DNA from: Leptidea sinapis | Lineage: Eukaryota > Arthropoda > Insecta > Lepidoptera > Pieridae | DNA length: 64,000 nt | Assembly (NCBI RefSeq): GCF_905404315.1 | Contig: NC_066309.1 | Span: 2,790,001-2,854,000 of the forward strand | Reading direction: 5' to 3' | Shown here: positions 45,815 through 58,082 of the stretch, one piece after another | Numbering within the stretch: the first letter of the stretch is position 1 | Layout of the letters: every line of letters starts with the position of its first letter | Program-made: the position numbers and the translations under genes | Notes under the pieces: generated by a model | Told to the model about the DNA's origin: nothing | The model's input: only the letters and a program-made list of their open reading frames with translations | Database searches by the model: none

Positions 45815-46495
45815 TGCGTCCCAACACAGAACGATCAAAATATTCTTCTATTTATTTAAAAATGCCATAGATAATCTCTTCTACAGAGTAAAGTGTATTC
45901 TACACAAATTTGTAAAGCTAATATATATGGAGTTGTAACTAAAGGTCGACCTAGACGACCTTCATTTGACGAATTAACTCGGGGGTATTAAAAAGAACAA
46001 CATCAACCCTATCATACGTCTGCTGTTGCAATTGAAAGCAATTGGGAGAAGCTAGGGAAGTATTACCAGACTGTCGCAAATGAAAGTCCGTTATTTCTGC
46101 TAATCTCGCTTAAGAGTTCTGTATCTGTGTATCAATAATGGTGAACGATAATAAAGGTAGAAGAAGGAAACTACACACATGATAGTGTGATACAACTTTC
46201 GCTTATGTAAACATGTAGGTTATGGTAATACTTAATTAAGGGTTCAAGTTACATGTTTATTTTTATCCTGTTGGCAAGAAATTGGATGGCATTTAAATAT
46301 GTTAACAATAAGACGTCGCGTTAAATGCTTACGTAAACCGAAAACTATTTATAGGTGATTTTTCTTCAAATATAAACAATATTATATTCAAACTTTTTTA
46401 GTTTTCATAATTTGTAAACTAGTAAATACAATAGCTTTAATATATTGTCACACTGTTTTGGGCGTGATGCCGTAGGCGATGCATACTAATTGAAA
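45815..46495. other. Mostly anonymous; a short peptide fossil
   Basis: 45938-46125 on the plus strand reads GRPRRPSFDELTRGY, a stop, then SNWEKLGKYYQTVANESP, which loosely recalls hAT transposase C-terminal text (see findings). Otherwise AT-rich. Confidence 0.3.
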
Positions 46496-46555
46496 AAAAT
46501 GTCATCAAAATGAATTCTAAAGGAATCAATTTTGAGAAAATTAATGCCTTTTATG
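46496..46555 (+). mobile_element. LINE 3' end fragment
   Basis: 'tgaattctaaaggaatcaat' and 'tttgagaaaattaatgcc' match the tail of the LINE at 10225-10690. Confidence 0.7.
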
Positions 46556-47594
46556 CCTTTTCTAAGTAAGAGGGATTATTCACTATCGGATTACACTTGT
46601 AGGTGCTAATCCTCATAAGAATACACTCCAATTCAGCAGGATTCGAGTGTATTCATACATCCGAATTAAGATTTTTTCCTAATACGATCAATGACTACAC
46701 AATATGATTTGTTACTGCCAGAGGAAGATAATTTTATTTTAATATAAACATGAACTCTTTAATACCACCAAAAATACAGAAAGCATATACATATTTGCGG
46801 AGCAATAACTGCTAAAGCCAAACTTCTAATAATATTAACAGAAATATTAGTTAGTTGCTCTAAGATGACGCTATTTTGATTTTAAATCCTGATCCAATTG
46901 AAATCATGTGAATAAAACCGCATCAAAGTTTACTCGGACAGTGAATAACCCTCTTAAGGAAATATTGAATCATTTGAGTGTGCTACCCTATTACATATCT
47001 GCTATTAAAAATTCATTTAATATTGATAAATCTACTAAAACTATGGATATAAAATGATGTAAAATCGTACAGATGAAATAAAAATAAACAACAATATTTC
47101 GACCGAGAAATGAATGTAATTCATGTTACGATAAACAATATTATCTCATATTATTAGTGATATCGTTCTTGGCTCACTGAAAGTAATGTTCAATCACACA
47201 ACTGGTTTATTTTTTATGACAAGTGAATATTGTGTAAGAAATTTTATTAAACTTTTAAATCGGCTTACTTTTATGCGACGAAATATTCTCATGTTTAACA
47301 TAAATAAAACGGCTCAGCCAGCGTTGTGAAATAACTTAAGTTGACAGCGCACAGATTTTGCTTCGGTTTTTTTCCTTTATGTATCAAGTTTAATTATCAT
47401 TTTGTATGAAACAGTAGCACAATTATCGCGAGGAAAATTTTAACTTCAACATAGCCTCGAAACACTTTTGAGGTTATAATTCTCTTGCGCGTTACGGAAA
47501 AATACACATCAACACCCAAATTCGATACCCTGACGCAAGTTGGTATTTGCCATAATACTTCAGACTAAATTAACTTACTTATGCGGTAGGTATA
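46556..47594. other. Nothing recognised
   Basis: AT-rich, no supported features. Confidence 0.4.
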
Positions 47595-47770
47595 TTGCTA
47601 AAGAGTGGCAATGAGTATCTTGCTACTTCATCTCATTAGCTCAACCCTTTACGAAGTAGCGGTACATTCAATAAGAAAAAAACTTTTTCATTTTTTAGAG
47701 AATCTTTTGACATTTATACGTGTCATTTCCGTGACCTACATGAATAAAGTGATTTTGATTTGATTTATTA
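47595..47770 (+). mobile_element. LINE 3' UTR fragment
   Basis: 'aagagtggcaatgagtatct', 'acgaagtagcggtacattc', 'gtgtcatttccgtgacct' and a tail 'gaataaagtgattttgattt'. Inverse of 10801-10950. Confidence 0.72.
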
Positions 47771-47904
47771 ATATTTTCATTGGTTGTATTTAGATTTTTT
47801 ATTTTTTTATTTTGGTAAATGTATTAGTAAAAATATTATTTAATATTATCAGCCAATGAATGAAATGACGATACGACATGGGTAGCTTCAAAAAAAGAAA
47901 AAAA
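47771..47904. other. Short AT-rich spacer
   Basis: No features. Confidence 0.4.
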
Positions 47905-48065
47905 TTTTCATTTCATTTCATTTCATTACATTTCATTTTCATTACATTTCATTTTCATTTCATTTCATTTCGTTTCGTTTCGTTTCGTTTCGTTTCGTTT
48001 CGTTTCGTTTCGTTTCGTTTCGTTTCGTTTCGTTTCATTTCATTTCAATTCATTTCATTTCATCA
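47905..48065. repeat. TTTCA/TTTCG pentanucleotide array
   Basis: Irregular TTTCA units with some ATTTC/ATTTTC variants are followed by 13 consecutive CGTTT units (47971-48035) and then again by TTTCA units. The 89-codon ORF through it encodes only FRFVS-type repeats and is an artefact. Confidence 0.95.
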
Positions 48066-49876
48066 GCAAAAATTCCAAAAGCACTTCAACGTCGCGGTAG
48101 CCCCAACAGCCTCCAAAAAGCATTATTATATGTGTATACCTTCTTAGTTACAATATTGTTCTTTGAATATTTTTTTAATGACTTACTCCAAAGAAGTATA
48201 ACTTGCACTTGCGCTAAGTATGACATGAAGTAAATAAAAAGTTCGATTTTTTAAGTAATGAATTTTTTTCTAATAATTTACTCGACTTCACAAAAAACTA
48301 GGACGTTATAAAGAAGCGCGTATTTTTTATGTTTGTTCGGTTTAAGAAGAAGAAGGTTTCAATTTTCGTATAAAAAAGTATACTTCCAGATTTAACCACT
48401 CCTTTACAAATATGTATACATCTCATATGAAAAGTAATTTAGAGAAATATTAAAATTTACAATTTCGAATACCTATCCCAACAAAATTCTATAAATAAAG
48501 AATATAATATTTTTTTATTTCTTGTAACCTTGTAAAGTATTTCATTTGATCATCTTAGTTACTATACTTAAAAATTTAATATTTTGTCTCGCTCTAGCAT
48601 TTTCTGAGTATCAATTACCAACTTCCGGGATGAAAGCCAATACTGGGACATGCCTCACAGCATCTTACGTTTAAATATTTTCAAATAAATTATATTTATT
48701 ATCGGCAGTTACAGTTTGTAGAGACGACTAATAGAAGTGAAAACTCAGAACTTGAGTATTAAAATTTGAAAATTATGTTTAAAAATAATTAAGATATTAA
48801 TTTCAATTTATTTTTAAAACTTATTTTTTTAAATATATCAAACACAGTATTTTCACTAAATCCATTCAAATTCACTTATAAGATACAAACAGCACTTTGT
48901 TGCACAATACGTCAGCTGTATAGCTACAGATATACTGCTATAAGCCTTGCGGTGACGCGAACTCACAAGGTTTCATCCATCCAAAATGTGTGTAACTATA
49001 AATATTTATATATTTTTTTTAATTATTTATTTATTAAAAAAAATGCCGGTGATGCGAACCCATAAGGTTTTCTTCTATCAAAAAGTGCCCAACATGGCTA
49101 GAGAAGTTTTCACTTCAAAAAATCATTCCCATTGATATTCTAATACATTATACAGTCACTTGTAACACTCTAAGCCCCACTGAACGTCGAGGCACTAAAT
49201 ATATAATTAAGGTGCCAAGAATAAGCAATGACATGAAATGGATAATTTGCATACACGGTCAATTAGCTTCGCTCGCTATCAGCTGTTATTTTCCTATCCA
49301 CTTTATTGATACAAGGTAATGAGAAGCTTAATAAACATATACTAGTTTATTGGATATTTGCTTGGCACGTGCATCGATAAATAATAATTATTGTTATGTC
49401 GCTCAATCTGAAAATAACTTCTTAATTTTAGGCCATTATTGAATCATAGGATTACAGGACAGTGAAAGCTTCTTACTCGGGCTTCCATTAAGCGCGTTTT
49501 CAATAAATGTGACATTGGGTCACATCATCATTCGTGGATCTAATTGGTACATCGGTAGATACATATTTAAAAAAAGGATTCCATAAAAGAAATTCTAAAG
49601 TAAAAAATTGGTTGTCCACCAATTGAAGGAGGTTTAAAAACTACCGAGCAAGAAAAAATTACAAAATTCTTAAAACCATTACTTTAGCCTGAAGATAATA
49701 AAGCAATATAGTCGATAATTCAATAAATTTTTTTGTTTTTTATTTATTTGTCACCTAAGAACGTATTCTCTATAATCCCATATAAAAACAATTAGATATT
49801 CACGGCATGCTTAGGGAACGTATACTCCACGAATAAAGAGCTTTTCTGTAAAATATTGGCGCACTTTACACAATTT
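48066..49876. other. About 1.8 kb without recognised features
   Basis: AT-rich DNA. Two similar phrases, 'gcgaactcacaaggtttcat' near 48957 and 'gcgaacccataaggttttct' near 49055, show a local diverged duplication. No gene was seen. Confidence 0.4.
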
Positions 49877-50075
49877 GCTTACCCCAAACTAGGCATAGCC
49901 TGGTGATGGGTGCAAGACAACGATATGTTTAAACACATTTAATTTATTCCATGACTCGGAAACAAACATCCATTTTTATCATATAAAGGTTTACAACCAG
50001 GATTTCAGCAGTTTGACCTTCAAAGTGAGCGGGTAGGGTCACTAACCATTTGGCTTTATTTTCTCAAGCAATTTT
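49877..50075 (-). repeat. tRNA-derived SINE, decayed
   Basis: 'aaactaggcatagcctgg', 'caacgatatgtttaaacac' and 'catgactcggaaacaaacat' match the two halves of 42290-42797 as one continuous copy. The tRNA-like head ('agggtcactaaccatttgg') is degenerate. Confidence 0.65.
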
Positions 50076-50096
50076 GTTCGTTTTACATTGGATAGT

Positions 50097-50200
50097 AAGT
50101 TTTATTAGCCCTGTAATTTCCCTAGCTACGTCACCCTTGTAACCGAAAGAGTAATGCTTACACCTTCACCGCCATCCTGTGCAAGGAAGCCTCGTTTGGA
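50097..50200 (-). repeat. Fragment of the ~300 bp element
   Basis: 'gtaatttccctagctacg', 'agtaatgcttacacc' and 'ccatcctgtgcaaggaagcc' are the head region in inverse orientation; the remainder is missing. Confidence 0.6.
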
Positions 50201-50282
50201 TGGAATGGTATCTCTATGGATGCCTTGAGATACCATGATAATAATAGAAAATACATGTGTATTACTTCTCCTCATTATCATA

Positions 50283-50475
50283 ATTACAGCTGGAAGACGT
50301 CCACTGCTGTAAAAGGCCTAAAAACCATCCAAAAATCTCCACGATCCTGTGCTCCCCTCATCCAACATATTCCAAAGATCTTGACCAGATCATCAGTCTA
50401 ACTTGTAGGGGGCCTACCAACACTGCGTCTTCCTGTACGTGGTTGCAATTCGAGGACTTTACTGCCCCAACTATG
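50283..50475 (-). pseudogene. LINE reverse-transcriptase fragment, inverted
   Basis: 'ctggaagacgtccactgctg', 'tcatccaacatattccaaag', 'gggggcctaccaacactgc' and 'cttcctgtacgtggttgc' are the reverse complement of the RT C-terminal segment also seen at 33506 and 58083. Frameshifted. Confidence 0.72.
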
Positions 50476-50630
50476 AGTGTGGTGTCCCTCCAGAATAGCA
50501 CCACCTAGCGACTAAAGGATACAAAGAATGGAGGATGGGAAACAGCATCTTTCTGAGGGAGCACCACCATCAACTGCAGCCGCCAACCCACCTGCCAAGC
50601 GTGGCAAATTATGACCAAAACCCCAAATCA
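50476..50630. other. GC-richer tract, probably LINE-derived
   Basis: 'ccaacccacctgccaagcg' and 'gcaccaccatcaactgcagc' differ in composition from the background and abut the LINE fragment. I suspect retroelement sequence but cannot assign it. Confidence 0.3.
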
Positions 50631-51050
50631 TACATGTATTAATCTTGTCTATTTATAACCCTTTTTAGAAGACAACAGATTTTATGTCTTGTTTCAATGT
50701 TGAGTTTAGGTTCATTAACGTGGGATACATATCAATACATAAGACAATTATTAATAACAGTACGGAAAGTGCATTAATTTAATTACAGATAAGACCTTGT
50801 AAACGTACAAAGAAAGGCGCCGAATTAAAGCCAGCGAACACGAGCGAGAAGGAAGACTACTTCTCTCTCACTCATCTTCGGTCAACCGTGCCAACACACA
50901 CTCTTTCTATTTTGTTTTCGACAAGAGTTAAGGATCTCACTTTAAAATACGACAATACCATTTGGATGACTTTATCAAGTAATGATAATGGATCGATTCA
51001 TCTCTTCTATTACTTTTGTTTCCATATCTATATGCCACCATGCCAGAGAC
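50631..51050. other. Nothing recognised
   Basis: The ORF at 50888-51172 runs into the adjacent repeat and shows no domain. Confidence 0.35.
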
Positions 51051-51345
51051 TTTTTCTTAATGAAAATAAGGAACAAGACAAGCAAGACGTTCAGCTGATG
51101 GTAATTGATACGCCCTGTGCATTACAATGCAGTGCCGCTCAGGATTATTTAATTAATAATATAAAGTTCTGAATGGCACTACAACTGCGCTCGTCACCTT
51201 GAGACATCAGATGTTAAGTCTCATTTTCGCAGTAATTTCACTAGCTACGGCGCCCTTCATACCGAAACACAGTAATGCTTACACATAACTGTTTCACGGC
51301 AGAAATGTCATCCTGACATCCTGTGCAAAGGAGCCTCCCGCTGGT
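51051..51345 (-). repeat. ~300 bp hairpin element, near full length, inverted
   Basis: From 'tttttcttaatgaaaataag' to 'gaggagcctcccgctggtaa'-type end (actual: 'ggagcctcccgctggtaa'). The long hairpin arm holds a small substitution patch ('aggattatttaattaat'). Confidence 0.83.
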
Positions 51346-52105
51346 AAAACTGCACATTTGAGCATTGCTCGTAAAAAGCCAATCGAGATTAAAAATAGTA
51401 TCGTCTTGCAGTGCTTTTTTGCGACTGACATCTCACTGACGTAATGCAAATGAAGTCTCTCTGACGTATCTATTAATTACTCCGTCGCTACCGTTGATAT
51501 AACAGATCAATAGCGCATAGACAGGGTCAGACAACATCCTTCGAAACAATGCTAACCTGTCTATTAACATAACATCTTAACAATTAGAAGTCTGATATGA
51601 AATCGAGCCACAATCGATAAAAACTCTGGATTCAATATTATACTGACGATAACTTGATTTCCTTCAAAGATTTAATTTTTTACTGAACGATATATTTGCG
51701 AGCCTTATAAGGTTTTATTGGTCTTCGAGGAAAAATTGTATCTGCCATCGGGAGTGAGGTATTAATTTTTTAAATGTTCTCTTTATGGTTCGATCAATTA
51801 TTAAATCATCGGTATTTAGTAACAGATGTTTATGTTCATAACGGCTCTTCTAATACGGCTGTTCAGTCTCATTTATATCCCATAATAAAGATCTTATTTA
51901 AACTGAACGAATATGATATATGAATATATGAAGACATGAAGACATACTCAGTCTTAAGGTACTTGAATTTCTTGATGTCACAAATATTGGTAAAAGAAGA
52001 GGCATTATGAAGATATCTTTAAATACACCCCAGGGTTTTACCAGTAAAATGCATTTTTTTGTTACTTAATCACACTATTCGTAGTTATTAACAAATCAAG
52101 AAACA
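51346..52105. other. Nothing recognised
   Basis: AT-rich, no supported features. Confidence 0.4.
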
Positions 52106-52172
52106 ATAATGCTTACACATTACTGCTTCACGGCAGAAAAACACACGGGTACCGACTATCTAGCTGGCTGAT
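52106..52172 (-). repeat. Fragment of the ~300 bp element
   Basis: 'aataatgcttacacattact' and 'gcttcacggcagaaa' are followed by 'gtaccgactatctagctggc'. Only the short-hairpin region survives. Confidence 0.65.
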
Positions 52173-53635
52173 GGTAGAAAGGCTAATTTTTCAATTCATA
52201 TTAAAATCGATGAACTTACTGTTCACCATGTAAAAGTCCGTAAAATCAGTTGGTGAACTACCTCAGGGCATGAATGATCATAAATACTTTAACAGCGGTT
52301 GTAAATGAAGGAATGATTAGCCACAGTTAAACTATTTTTCTTGTATCATGAGTACCTCATGACTTTTTGTGCCCAAGTCAGCCTCATACTTATATGCTTC
52401 TTTTTTTATCTTTCTTAGATGGGATTTGAAAGGGGGCCGACAATAATGAAGAGCCGGATATTAGATAGATTTCTGTACGGAGTATGGTACTAATCCGATC
52501 GAATCAGGTCAGGTCTGTCTGTCTGGTATTAGACGGCAACGTAACTCCCTCCATCGAAAAACCTTTACTCAGCCTCTGCACAAACATGTAGTGTTCCTTT
52601 TTCCCTTTTAAAATGATACCTGGTGTAGCTGTTGCAATAAAAACACATAAAGATGGCGCGGTTTATGTTCCGTAAATATGCCGCCAATACAGAAACCTAA
52701 AATATCGAATGGTAATTTATATGGGCCCATAGGGGGATCTTATATGACTAAAATAAATGTCATATACTTACATTAAAAAACAATTTAATTGATATTTTTG
52801 CAAATTTTGATTAATAATTGATTTTTATGCTTAGGAAATGGTCTAAGGAATTTTGTCATTTTCCTTGCTTGGCAGTTTTTAAAAGCTCCTTCAGATGGTT
52901 GTAATAAGGTTTATTTTACTTTTTTAGGTCCATTTGATGACGCGTTTACAAAGGATATTGGGTTGGATACCTTTTGGAATCCTTTTTATTAACATAACTT
53001 TCTACTGATTAGATATGCGAATAAAGATAACTAGGAATTGGGTCACATTTTTTGATCCGCGATAGTGAAAACGCGAATCAAGTGACAACTTACTCTATAT
53101 AAAATCAATCTAATTTAATACTATGGGAATATATCATGGTATTCCTTCATTCTTGATCACATCGTTGTTAGCACGTCATTATCACAAAATCATTTGATAG
53201 ATCTTTAACACCCAAGTAATTTAATGTGAAACATTGAATCAATGTGACAGCCGCTCACTTTCACCCATCAAACTGTATAATAATTATTACTATGTACTAT
53301 AATTTATTATTTAATCAATTGAGTAATTTAGATCACAACACTTTACGTTATTATGCTTAGCGAAAATCGTATTTGAATATACTTGCTCTAGGTTTAAATT
53401 ACTGTGCGTGGTACCGGATGTGGGGACGGTTGTACATTGTCTGTTTGGTTTAGAAGATATTATGTGATAATGTGGTACAACAGCCACATCCGGCCGCCTA
53501 AGGCTTAAGGGAACTGGTATGTTTTAATATTAATTCATTCGTTAAACATAGATTACGCAATATGAGCTTGTTAGAAACAATTTTTGAGTTATTCATTACA
53601 AGTTTTAAACTTAAATGTTGTATTTCTTATTTTAT
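52173..53635. other. About 1.5 kb; contains one miRNA-like hairpin
   Basis: No gene was seen. An ~80 base foldback lies at 53414-53493 (separate entry). The tract 52420-52640 is slightly GC-richer but unidentified. Confidence 0.4.
53414..53493. ncRNA. Hairpin of pre-miRNA size
   Basis: CCGGATGTGG...TTGTAC at 53414-53435 pairs with GTACAACAGCCACATCCGG at 53475-53493, leaving an internal bulge (ggacgg opposite ct-g). Six more pairs (ATTGTC/GATAAT, one G-U) extend the stem past a small bulge. It could be a microRNA precursor, a tiny MITE or chance; expression is unknown. Confidence 0.25.
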
Positions 53636-53905
53636 TTTATGAAATTATGGGACAAGACGAGCAAGACGTTCACGCCACTCAAGATTCTTGAAAAAACCTA
53701 AAAATTCTGAGTGGCACTACTACTGCGCTCGTCACCTTGAGACATAAGATATCAAGTCACATTTTCCCAGTAATTTCACTAGCTACGGCGCCCTTCAGGC
53801 AGAAACACAGTAATGCTCACACATTACTGCTTCATGGCAGAAATAGGCGCCGGTGTGGTACCCATTATCAAGCTGGCATCCGGTGCCAAGTAGCCCCCCT
53901 GGTAA
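53636..53905 (-). repeat. ~300 bp hairpin element, inverted
   Basis: From 'ttatgaaattatgggacaag' to 'tagcccccctggtaa'. A short deletion removes the sequence between 'gacgttca' and the long hairpin. Both hairpin arms carry matching changes (GCCACTC and GAGTGGC). Confidence 0.8.
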
Positions 53906-54229
53906 GTCATCCTTAAGTAACTCAAAAGTCAGTAACTCAAAAAAAAACGTACTTGTCAAACTTCATTCTCAACTTTGGCAAAACCGAATTAAGAGATAAT
54001 CATTATTGATGTCATTGTAAATAAAATCTTAAAATTAATTTAAATTCTGTAGAAAATATCAACTTTCAAAATATGCAACTAATCTGCATAAGAATATTTA
54101 AGTCGATACATACACACTAACATATCACCATCCTGTTTTAAGTCCTATTAGCTTTAAAGATACGAATAATTTAAATAATCATGGAAACTTTGATTTGAAG
54201 AACGGACCACGTGGAAGTCCACCCACACA

Positions 54230-54970
54230 GATGAATAACAATGAATTGAAAGAGATGGTGATCCGAGCCAAACTACCCAGGAATTAGCGGCATGGTTTAA
54301 CGTTACCTTACCAACAATATTGACTCATATACGTCCAATCAATAAAATACCGAAATATGAAAAATGGGTGCCTCATGTTGAAACTTGTGTTGCCTTGTTG
54401 AATCGATACAGAAATGAAGGAATATTGGATCTAATTGTGACATGCGAGGAAAAGTGGAATAATGCAATGCAACATTGTCCCATAAAGGCAAAGCTTACAA
54501 ATAAAAAGGTAATGGTAACTGTTTGGTGGTCTCAGCATGGTGTTATTCACTATAGCTTTCGCCGATCTGGTCAAGCAATAACAGCAGATGTCTACTGTGT
54601 CGAACTCCGAACAATGATAGCAAAACTACCAGTGAAACAGCACCGACTCATGAATCGATCTTCACCATTATTGCTCCATGATAACGCGAGACCTCATACA
54701 GCATGAGAAACTGTTTTAACTCTACAGGAACTGCAATTAGAAACCATTCGTCACCCTCCGTATTCGCCAGACCTTGCTCCAACGGACTACCATTTTTTTC
54801 ATTCGATTGGACAATTTTCTATGTGATAAAAAGTTTTCTTCTCAGGAGGCAGTACAAAATGCAGCCGATACAGTTTATCGAATCTAGATCACCACAGTTC
54901 TTTCGGTAGGCATAAATAACCTTCCTATAAGATTGCAGCAATGTATAAATAATAATATTGATTATTTTGC
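54230..54970 (+). pseudogene. DD34D mariner transposase pseudogene
   Basis: A decayed mariner transposase reads through from about 54235. The best open block is 54320-54706 with WVPHVETCVALLNRYRNE, IVTCEEKWNNA, KKVMVTVWWSQHGVIHYSF and LLHDNARPHTA, then a stop. The same frame continues to HPPYSPDLAPTDYHFF, giving 34 residues between the second and third acidic residues (DD34D). A frameshift precedes FIESRSPQFF and the C-terminal INNLPIRLQQCINNN in another frame. The first catalytic Asp of the usual TCDEKW motif is Glu here. I could not delimit TIRs. It is non-functional and unrelated in detail to the intact DD41D copy at 693. Confidence 0.88.
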
Positions 54971-55431
54971 TTAAATAAATATGTTAAATTACAAACAAAA
55001 ACCAATTTAAATTTTTCTTATATTATCATTTAAAAATCTATGCATTGGGCTTCCTTTAAACATACTAATAATATAAACATTGAAATAATATTTAGTTATT
55101 GACAATCAAACATGCTGTTCGTTCCCTGAGCGCATTCACAATATCCTGAACATATCCCATTATTTATTAAATGTATTAATAGTTAAGTTTACGAAGCAAG
55201 TTTAGTGACAAAGACCTGACCACCTACATAAGAATCACGTGGGCGATTTCGTGCTTAGATTTTCACAAGCCAGCACTATCTTGTTTTTATGTTGTTAGTA
55301 TTTGTCGCTTTTATAGTCTAGTAAATTCTTAACAAAACAGTTAATCTTAGTAGCAGCGAACGTGAATTAATCTGTTGATGTTATTTCGTACTTTAATTAG
55401 TTTAACTGTTATTAGATTTTACCGCCGTTTT
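54971..55431. other. Nothing recognised
   Basis: AT-rich; may hold the right end of the mariner fossil, but no TIR was identified. Confidence 0.4.
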
Positions 55432-55643
55432 CAATAACCTATCTATACTTAGTTTAACTTACGGATACATTGCTGTCACCGTTATTAATATCAATATCTT
55501 AACTATCCGTAGTTATGTCTAATATAGTTATAGTCCAATTCTATCTGTCAATAGGTTATTGGAATGTAAGTAAGCGTAAAGGGATTGATTTGTCTATCTC
55601 TAGTAAGTTAAACTAAGGATAGATAGGTTATTGAAAACGGACG
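55432..55643. mobile_element. Harbinger-like MITE, family 2, 212 bp
   Basis: CCGCCGTTTTCAATAACC at the left and GGTTATTGAAAACGGACG at the right, flanked by TTA on both sides (55429-55431, 55644-55646). Sub-terminal inverted words 'tatctatacttagtttaac' and 'gttaaactaaggatagata' extend the fold. Confidence 0.85.
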
Positions 55644-55924
55644 TTAATGTATCTTAATGAAAATTATAAGGGTTTGAAAAGGACATGTAGATCTGCATAA
55701 TGTTAGATAATATAAAAAAAAATTGAGCGATGCTTTAGATATTATAATATAATATAAGGTATATGCATTCATTTTAATCAGATTTTTAATAAAATATTTT
55801 GAGTTTTCATAACTGACTCTAAAGAAAACAAGTCATATTGACAAACTACAAGGAAAAAATTGTTACAAACATTACCTAGTTATTATATTATAGTATATTA
55901 GCATATGAATTTAGGGCATTAATA
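55644..55924. other. Spacer, nothing recognised
   Basis: AT-rich. Confidence 0.4.
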
Positions 55925-56335
55925 GTTAGTTGTTCAACAAGTGAGCAAAGTTATTTTTTGCTGCGAGTGAGCGATTCTTATATAGACTACTGAGGTAGTG
56001 AGTGATTTAAAGGCACGAGACAAAAAAAATTTTGCTCTGGTGTGAAACATACAACTTTTCACCTCGACTAGCGAGAAAAGTGTTATAGTAAGAGAAACAA
56101 TTAAGATAATATTTTTTTTTAACAATGAGATAATACGCTAGGCTAAGATGAGTTTCGGAACGCACCGGATCGTATTGTTTATTATTTTAACGTGGAGTAA
56201 TTCCCGGATGTATGGTCGCGTGGGGTTCGAAGTTTAAATCATTTTGTCTCACGCTCGCAGCAAAAACCGTTTTTGCTGCGTATTTTTACGTAGCCATAGC
56301 CCTTTTCGTGCTGAAGAGTTGAAAATAAATTTGAT
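55925..56335 (-). repeat. Unclassified ~500 bp dispersed repeat, copy 2
   Basis: Inverse of 3285-3865: 'ttcaacaagtgagcaaagtt', 'tttcacctcgactagcgag', 'ataatacgctaggcta', 'tttcggaacgcaccggatc', 'gcccttttcgtgct'. It lacks the ~60 base insert of copy 1. The 63-codon minus-strand ORF inside is not a credible gene. Confidence 0.7.
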
Positions 56336-57353
56336 AACATTGTAACACAGGCAAGACTTTTAATTATTATAAGTCGTATTTGTTAGTTTAAGTAATCACT
56401 GGATTAACTTTAACGTTCCAAATTGGATTGTAAACATACACTTAATTACTTACGAAGTTACAAAATTATAAAATATCTAACCTAACACATATTACTGCCA
56501 AATACCACAGGCTTATTATTCTTTATTGGAAATAATGAACTAAAAGATAATTAAGCGCATGGCTGATACGATTTCACATCTAAAATCTCCAAACAAAAAC
56601 TAAGAATGCAATGCATTATATGGCCCAACATACATATGGCCTCACGTACACAAAAACAGCTGATTTCTGCCTGTTCACACGACAAACGCTCCGATTCCCA
56701 CATTCAGTGCATTTCATAGCCTTTTATCGTATTGCGCCTGCGCGGCAGCCCACTCTCTATTGGTCAGGATTTGAATCCATGTCGAATATACGTCATTCTT
56801 TACAAATTGCTCTATAAAACCGTAAGTCTCATTTTGCAATGACGGTTTTTCGTAGAAATATATTGAGGCGATGTCTTTTTCATCTTTCGATCTATAGTAG
56901 TTATATTTTGAAATCATTTTCCGAATTGGGCGTTTAGTCTAAAATTAGATGGAGTAGGATCACTTTTCATATAACTATGTGGGTATATATATTTCGTCCC
57001 AACATACTATCTAAGCTAATATAGTCTAGTTGGTGTGCTAAAATTATTTTGGAAAAATGTAAACTTAAGGAGTTATATATTCTGTAGAGAAAATATTTTT
57101 ATAAGTGTCGTTTTTAAATATGAGAATTTATTATTTGTATATTTATTAGTCAATTTATATTTTCCCGGGTAGAAAAATGTTTAATTAATAAAATCAATGG
57201 AAATAAGTTGCAAGATCAGGCTAAATTGACTGCTTAATTTTCTACAATATTCAAAGTTAAAAAGAACTATTAATGCGATGATCGGTGGTGATCACCTACC
57301 TATCACAGCAACATAATCATCAACAGATAGTCAACAGGTTGGTTTATGATGAT
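56336..57353. other. Nothing recognised
   Basis: Two overlapping antiparallel ORFs of 67-68 codons at 56611-56917 show no domain; otherwise AT-rich. Confidence 0.4.
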
Positions 57354-57356
57354 TAA

Positions 57357-57578
57357 CGGCCGTTTTCAATAACCTATCTATCCTTAGTTTAACTTACTAG
57401 AGGTAGATAAATCTATCCATTTACGCTTACTTACATTTCAATAACCTATTGACTGATACTATTTCACGGTAACTAATATTATAACAATGTTGGACATAAC
57501 TATGGATAGATAAGATCTTGTCATTATACGGTGATAGCAATATATCCGTAACTAGAGATACGTTATTGAAAACGGCCG
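57357..57578. mobile_element. Harbinger-like MITE, family 2, 222 bp
   Basis: CGGCCGTTTTCAATAAC and GTTATTGAAAACGGCCG are perfect inverted ends, flanked by TAA on both sides (57354-57356, 57579-57581). It is the best-preserved copy of its family and is in opposite orientation to 44475 and 55432 for the inner part. Confidence 0.88.
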
Positions 57579-57581
57579 TAA

Positions 57582-58082
57582 GTGAAGCGTTTCCAGATTC
57601 AGTAATTGCAATCGGGAACCCGAGAAGATTTCGATTACATGACAATTTTGTTGAATCGCATTATGTTCACAATTTTCTTACTCAGGCGGAACCCTAAATA
57701 ATCATCTGAAATAGACAAACAAACTAATAAAAATTACATAAAAACTAGTCAGAGGCTATTGCAAACAAACACATGAATTTCATTTATTTATGTAGAGATT
57801 TTATATATCGTACGCACTCAGCCAAATTAAGATTTTTCCCAACGTTATAAAATATAGTTATTTAAAAGGCAATTAATTGTAAATCAATTGATTACATTAC
57901 CCATTCGACCATGTACGTAGTACTTCGTTAGTAATCTGTTTTCAAGACTTAACAAATGGCTTTAGCAAAAGAAGAGTTATAGGAAGTTTTCTTTGAAGTT
58001 AATTTAACGTAACGTTAATATATAAATCTATAGTTTGTATTCCAACTAAAATAATTATATATTTCTATACTTAAATTTTTTT
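57582..58082. other. Nothing recognised
   Basis: AT-rich, no supported features. Confidence 0.4.

Noticed and set aside
45569..45838. 89-codon minus-strand ORF as a host gene
   Set aside because: It coincides with the GC-rich possible LTR and shows no domain.
47878..48147. 89-codon ORF with FRFVS repeats
   Set aside because: Produced entirely by the pentanucleotide array.
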